Source: DASXHY01 sp035552155 (lineage in GTDB: Bacteria > Verrucomicrobiota > Verrucomicrobiia > Limisphaerales > DASXHY01). Taken from it: a stretch of DNA of 64,000 nucleotides. The stretch covers positions 186,001 through 250,000 of the forward strand of contig DASZLX010000050.1 in assembly GCA_035552155.1 (NCBI GenBank), read 5' to 3'. The position numbers and the translations under genes were made by a program. The notes beneath the pieces were generated by a model that saw nothing but the letters and a program-made list of their open reading frames with translations, did not search any database and was not told where the DNA came from. Positions 60,382-64,000 of the stretch are shown piece after piece (within the stretch, counting starts at the first letter, position 1; every line of letters starts with the position of its first letter).

Positions 60382-60606
60382 TTATCTGCTTACCGGCACG
60401 GCATTCGTTTTGGGAGAAACGGAATTTGTCGGGATCACCCGTTGGGCAGGAGCCGGCCAGGCTTCATATTCGCGCTGCTGGCGCGTACGCCGCACCAGGG
60501 CGGTCATCCAGAGAATCGCCAGCACAAAACCCAGCACGACGAAGCCGAGGACAAACCACGGCCAGGTGTAACGCGGTGGCGGGTCCGATTCGTTTTTATT
60601 TTCCAT
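60382..60606 (-). CDS. Small single-pass membrane protein
   Basis: It has 74 residues from ATG 60606: MENKNESDPPPRYTWPWFVL, one membrane helix (about residues 15-40), then RRTRQQREYEAWPAPAQR. Composition, start and single helix look like a true small membrane protein and not a shadow. It is convergent with the exported Ig protein (22 bases between stops). Function unknown. Confidence 0.6.
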   Translation of the reverse strand: MENKNESDPPPRYTWPWFVLGFVVLGFVLAILWMTALVRRTRQQREYEAWPAPAQRVIPTNSVSPKTNAVPVSR

Positions 60607-61018
60607 ACCAGTTCGCCTGCAATTTAACGATTTCCCGCGGAATAGACGAGGGGGAATACATCAGGGCTAACGCATCTAATTTCCAAAGATTCCAATGCGA
60701 AATTATTGATCAGGGAATTGAGCTGAGGGTCAATCTGCCGAAGCTTCGAAATCGCCTGTGCGAAAATTGGCCCAAGTATTCAAGATGTTGCGGCCTTAAA
60801 ATTCCATCGCCTACCCATTTATAGATGGGGGTAAATGGGTAGGCGGATTTTAATTGTAATGATTCTAATGTCAAACCAAATGTCCAACGAAACATCGTGC
60901 TGAAAAAATTAAGATGCGTCCGCCCTGGAGAATACATCTTTTCTGTCAATGCTCTAAAATCAGGATTGCAACGCCGGACCAATTTAACGATTTAACTGGA
61001 GACATTTAACTTTCAAAC
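60607..61018. other. Gene-free stretch upstream of recF with a strong hairpin
   Basis: A 412-base AT-rich stretch. It holds CGCCTACCCATTTA (60808-60821) and its exact inverse TAAATGGGTAGGCG (60832-60845), a 14-base stem with a 10-base loop. CAATTTAACGATTT occurs at both ends (near 60620 and near 60981) as a direct repeat. No convincing gene was seen. Confidence 0.55.
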
Positions 61019-62101
61019 ATGCATCTGGCGCATCTGAGACTCCGAGACTTCCGCAATTACGCGCGGCTGGACGTGGATTTTGCGCCGGGCTTTCATCTGC
61101 TGCTCGGCGATAATGCGCAGGGCAAGACGAATATCCTGGAAGCGGTTTATCTCATGGCCACGCTGCGGTCGTTCCGCGGGGTGGGCGGCGCGCAGATGGT
61201 TCGGCACGGGCAGAAGGGTTATTTCGTGGGTGGCAAAGTGGTTGGGCAGGGCGAACGCGAAATAAAAATGTACTGGTCGGCGGCGGAACGCAGCCTGAGT
61301 CTGGACGGCCAGCCGGTGCGCAAACTGACGGATTATCTTGGCGCGCTGCGGACGGTGGTTTTCTGCACGGAAGATTTGCAACTGGTCAAGGGCACCGCGC
61401 GGACGCGCCGGCGTTTTCTGGATTTGCTGCTTTCGCAAACGCACCCGGCGTACCTGCCGCTGCTATTGCGTTACGCGAAGGCGCTGCGCTCGCGCAACGC
61501 GCTGCTGAAGCGGCCGATGCTCGACGAAGCGGCATTGGAGGGTTTTACCCGTGAGCTGGTCGGCGCCGGCGAGGAGATTGTGCGGATGCGGCGCGAGTTG
61601 ATCCCGAAGCTGTCGCCGCTGGCGCGGCTGGCCTATCGGCGCATTTCCAATGACGCGGAGGAATTGCGCATCGAATATCAGCCAAGCGTGAAAAAGGATT
61701 TCGCGGTGGAACTGGCGCAGGCGCGGCGGCGGGAGCAATCGTATCGCGCGACGCTCGTCGGGCCGCACCGCGACGATTTGCAACTGTTGCTGAATGAAAA
61801 ATCCGCCGCGCAATTCGGCAGCGAAGGGCAGAAGCGCACGCTGGCCACGTCGTTGAAAATGGCGCAGGCGGAATATCTCACGGGCATTCACGGCTCGCCG
61901 CCGATTTTGCTCATCGATGACATCATGGGCGAACTGGACGTGAAACGCCGCAGCGGAATTCTGCCGCTGCTCGAGCGCGCGCACCAATCGCGCGGGCAGG
62001 TGTTCATGACGGCGACGGAGGAGAACTGGCCGCAGGAATTGGGCCGGGAATTGCATAAGTGGGAGGTGAAAACGGGGGCGATAACGAAATTGGTTGAATG
62101 A
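61019..62101 (+). CDS. recF: DNA replication and repair protein RecF
   Basis: ATPase that helps load RecA at gaps. It has 360 residues from ATG 61019 (MHLAHLRLRDFRNYARLDVD). Walker A is LLGDNAQGKTN, the ABC signature region is FGSEGQKRTLATSLKMAQAE, and Walker B is ILLIDDIMGELD. The N-terminal FRNY segment is typical. It is followed 122 bases downstream by trpS on the same strand; it is not next to dnaA-dnaN here. Confidence 0.95.
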   Translation: MHLAHLRLRDFRNYARLDVDFAPGFHLLLGDNAQGKTNILEAVYLMATLRSFRGVGGAQMVRHGQKGYFVGGKVVGQGEREIKMYWSAAERSLSLDGQPVRKLTDYLGALRTVVFCTEDLQLVKGTARTRRRFLDLLLSQTHPAYLPLLLRYAKALRSRNALLKRPMLDEAALEGFTRELVGAGEEIVRMRRELIPKLSPLARLAYRRISNDAEELRIEYQPSVKKDFAVELAQARRREQSYRATLVGPHRDDLQLLLNEKSAAQFGSEGQKRTLATSLKMAQAEYLTGIHGSPPILLIDDIMGELDVKRRSGILPLLERAHQSRGQVFMTATEENWPQELGRELHKWEVKTGAITKLVE

Positions 62102-62223
62102 GTTAAATAGGTTAAATCAGTTAAATAAGATTCGCGGCTGCCACCGATTTAAACAGTTAACCTATTTTAACCGATTCACTCCGCACCTTGCGTATCCTCG
62201 CGGTTTCCCGCTACTTTGTCTCA

Positions 62224-63189
62224 ATGCGTATCTTATCGGGCATTCAACCCAGCGGCGCTCTGCATCTCGGAAATTATTTTGGGATGATGCGGCCGGCCAT
62301 CGAGTTGCAGGAGAAGGGCGAGGCATTTTATTTCATCGCCAATTATCATTCGATGACGTCGCTATTCGACGCGACGGAACGCCGCGCCAATACGCTCGAC
62401 GTGGCGCTGGATTTTTTGGCGTGCGGTCTGGATCCCAAGAAATCGATTTTCTTCAAACAATCCGACGTGCCCGAAGTCACTGAACTCGCCTGGCTGCTCA
62501 CGACTTTGACTCCCATGGGGTTGCTGGAGCGCGGCCACAGTTATAAGGACAAAATTGCCAAGGGCATTGCGCCCAACCACGGATTGTTTGCCTATCCCGT
62601 GCTGATGGCGGCGGATATTTTAATCTACGATTCCAACCTGGTGCCGGTGGGCCGCGACCAGAAGCAACACGTGGAAATGACGCGCGATATCGGGGTGAAA
62701 TTCAACGAGGCTTACGGCGAGACCTTCGTGATCCCCGAGCCGCAAATTCGCGACGACGTGGCCGTGGTGCCGGGAACGGACGGCCAAAAAATGAGCAAGA
62801 GCTACGCGAATACGATCGAGATTTTTGGCGATGAAAAGGCGATTCGAAAAAAAATCATGGGTATCATGATGGACAGCCGATCGCCCGCGGAACCAAAACC
62901 GGACGCGGACAAGAACCTTGCCGTCCAGCTTTTGAAACTGGTCGCGCCGCCGGAGGTGGCGAAGGATTTTGAAAACCGTTTGCGCGCCGGCGGGCTCGGT
63001 TACGGCGATTTGAAGAAGGCGTTGTTCGAGCACTATTGGAATTATTTCGCGGAGGCGCGAAAAAAACGGGCGGAACTGGCGGCGAACCTGGATCACGTGA
63101 ACCACATTCTGACCGAGGGCGCGGCGAGGGCGCGTTCGCTGGCGCGGCAGGTGTTGAACCGGGCGAAAAAAGCGAGCGGGTTGGATTAA
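62224..63189 (+). CDS. trpS: Tryptophan-tRNA ligase
   Basis: Charges tRNA-Trp. It has 321 residues from ATG 62224 (MRILSGIQPSGALHLGNYFG). The HIGH-type motif is in PSGALHLGNY and the KMSKS motif is GQKMSKSYANTI. An upstream frame to 62188 adds 12 residues and is not favoured. The bases between recF and this gene contain GGTTAAATCAGTTAAATAAG-type simple repeats. Confidence 0.95.
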   Translation: MRILSGIQPSGALHLGNYFGMMRPAIELQEKGEAFYFIANYHSMTSLFDATERRANTLDVALDFLACGLDPKKSIFFKQSDVPEVTELAWLLTTLTPMGLLERGHSYKDKIAKGIAPNHGLFAYPVLMAADILIYDSNLVPVGRDQKQHVEMTRDIGVKFNEAYGETFVIPEPQIRDDVAVVPGTDGQKMSKSYANTIEIFGDEKAIRKKIMGIMMDSRSPAEPKPDADKNLAVQLLKLVAPPEVAKDFENRLRAGGLGYGDLKKALFEHYWNYFAEARKKRAELAANLDHVNHILTEGAARARSLARQVLNRAKKASGLD

Positions 63190-63250
63190 CCATCGTTTTT
63201 TACCCGGTGCGGCGGGATTTGTAATGAGGCGAGGCCGCGGGATGCCTTGC

Positions 63251-64000
63251 TTACATGATTTTCCACTTGGGCAAATCCTGCGAATCCACGGAGCCGATCG
63301 GCTCGCGCTTCGCGTTCACGACAATCAAATCATCGATGTTGCGCTCGTTGAAGATTTTCAGGGCCTCGACTGCCAGCGCGTCGTCGCGGATGGCGATCGG
63401 ATTCTTGGTCATCACGCTTTTGAGCGAACGCGACAGCAATTCGTTATCGGTGGACATGCGCCGGCGGAAATCGCCGTCCGTGAAGACGCCGGTGAGTTTA
63501 CCGCGGGCGTTCACGATGCTGAGGCTGCCGGATTTGGCGCGGGTCATGATGAGTAAGGCGTTCTTGACCAGCATATCCTCGCTCGCGACGGCGTTGCGCT
63601 CGCCGGCGCGCATGATGTCGCTGATGCGCAACAGCAGCGCGCGGCCAATGGCGCCGCTGGGATGGTAGCGCGCGAAATCGCTTTTCTTGAAACCGCGCGC
63701 CTGCAAGACGGCCATGGCGAGGGCATCGCCCATGACGAGCGTGGCGGTGGTGCTCGCGGTGGGAGCGAGGTTGAACGGGCAAGCTTCCCGGGCAATGCGC
63801 ACGTTCAGGATCACATCACTATATTTCGCCAGTGAAGATTTCGAGTCGCCGGTGATGGCGATGATTTTGATGGAAAACCGTTTGAACGCCGGCATCAAAT
63901 TCAGCAACTCCTCGGATTCACCGGAGTAACTCAACGCCAGAATCAGGTCGCCGTCATTGATGATGCCGAGATCGCCGTGCAAAGCGTCAACGCTGTTGAG
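63251..64000 (-). CDS. kpsF: Arabinose-5-phosphate isomerase, N-terminus outside the window
   Basis: Converts ribulose 5-phosphate to arabinose 5-phosphate, the first step of Kdo synthesis. The frame runs off the right edge, reading LNSVDALHGDLGIINDGD on the minus strand, so about 249 residues of the C-terminal part are visible. The SIS domain shows LALSYSGESEELL and LAPTASTTATLVMGDALAMA; two CBS domains follow (ISDIMRAGERNAVASEDMLV and KSVMTKNPIAIRDDALAVEA). The KdsD/KpsF/GutQ group cannot be split further. It matches waaA in pointing to Kdo-containing lipopolysaccharide. Confidence 0.92.
   Translation of the reverse strand, partial: LNSVDALHGDLGIINDGDLILALSYSGESEELLNLMPAFKRFSIKIIAITGDSKSSLAKYSDVILNVRIAREACPFNLAPTASTTATLVMGDALAMAVLQARGFKKSDFARYHPSGAIGRALLLRISDIMRAGERNAVASEDMLVKNALLIMTRAKSGSLSIVNARGKLTGVFTDGDFRRRMSTDNELLSRSLKSVMTKNPIAIRDDALAVEALKIFNERNIDDLIVVNAKREPIGSVDSQDLPKWKIM

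Noticed and set aside
60710..60982. A 90-codon minus-strand frame between the small membrane protein and recF
   Set aside because: It spans the perfect hairpin, has unusual composition, and lacks a good start site.

Overview
The window reads as a bacterial chromosome segment, most likely from the phylum Verrucomicrobiota. The GC content is high, many genes lack a Shine-Dalgarno sequence, one gene belongs to the Minf_1886 family (known from Verrucomicrobia and Planctomycetes), and short palindromic repeats sit between and inside genes. The genus cannot be given. No tRNA, rRNA or CRISPR array was seen; one structured RNA, the small SRP RNA, is clear.

Bases 1-683 hold the 3' part of a sulfotransferase. 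Bases 717-30813 are a prophage or phage-derived island with two arms that diverge from a Xre-type repressor near 27 kb. The long minus-strand late arm runs from 26.5 kb down to 0.7 kb: a lipoprotein and a small membrane coiled-coil protein (lysis-like), the large terminase, a Mu gp29-like portal, a Mu gpI-like protease/scaffold, a decoration protein, the major capsid protein, a DUF1320-like connector, a tail terminator and tail tube candidate, and then very large beta-rich proteins. The short plus-strand early arm (27.9-30.8 kb) carries small zinc-type proteins, a Mu Gam-like nuclease inhibitor, a helix-turn-helix protein and a DUF3102-like protein. I see no transposase, integrase, tape measure protein or endolysin. 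Where tail proteins would be expected there is a run of genes with Sec or lipoprotein signal peptides, one carrying a 16-residue tail-fibre-type repeat. Four non-phage genes, three of them lone response regulators, are inserted between the terminase and the lysis-like module. A 20-base motif occurs three times in the late arm and once at 42.7 kb.

Bases 30.8-64 kb are ordinary chromosomal genes: a rhomboid protease; a replication/repair cluster (dnaX, an ABM protein, ybaB, recR, a HAD phosphatase) with SRP RNA beside it; M48 and M16 peptidases; an FHA-zinc-Yip1-like membrane protein; a RelE/antitoxin pair; a Tat-exported glycosidase-like protein with a ThuA lipoprotein; a CitMHS-like transporter; Kdo transferase (waaA); two glucarate catabolism genes (gudD and a 2-oxoglutarate semialdehyde dehydrogenase); guaA; an outer membrane protein; mfd; a Calx-beta/Ig exported protein; recF; trpS; and the 3' part of an arabinose-5-phosphate isomerase gene. 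waaA and the isomerase both point to a Gram-negative envelope with Kdo-containing lipopolysaccharide. Several of these genes contain in-frame copies of the same short repeats found between genes.
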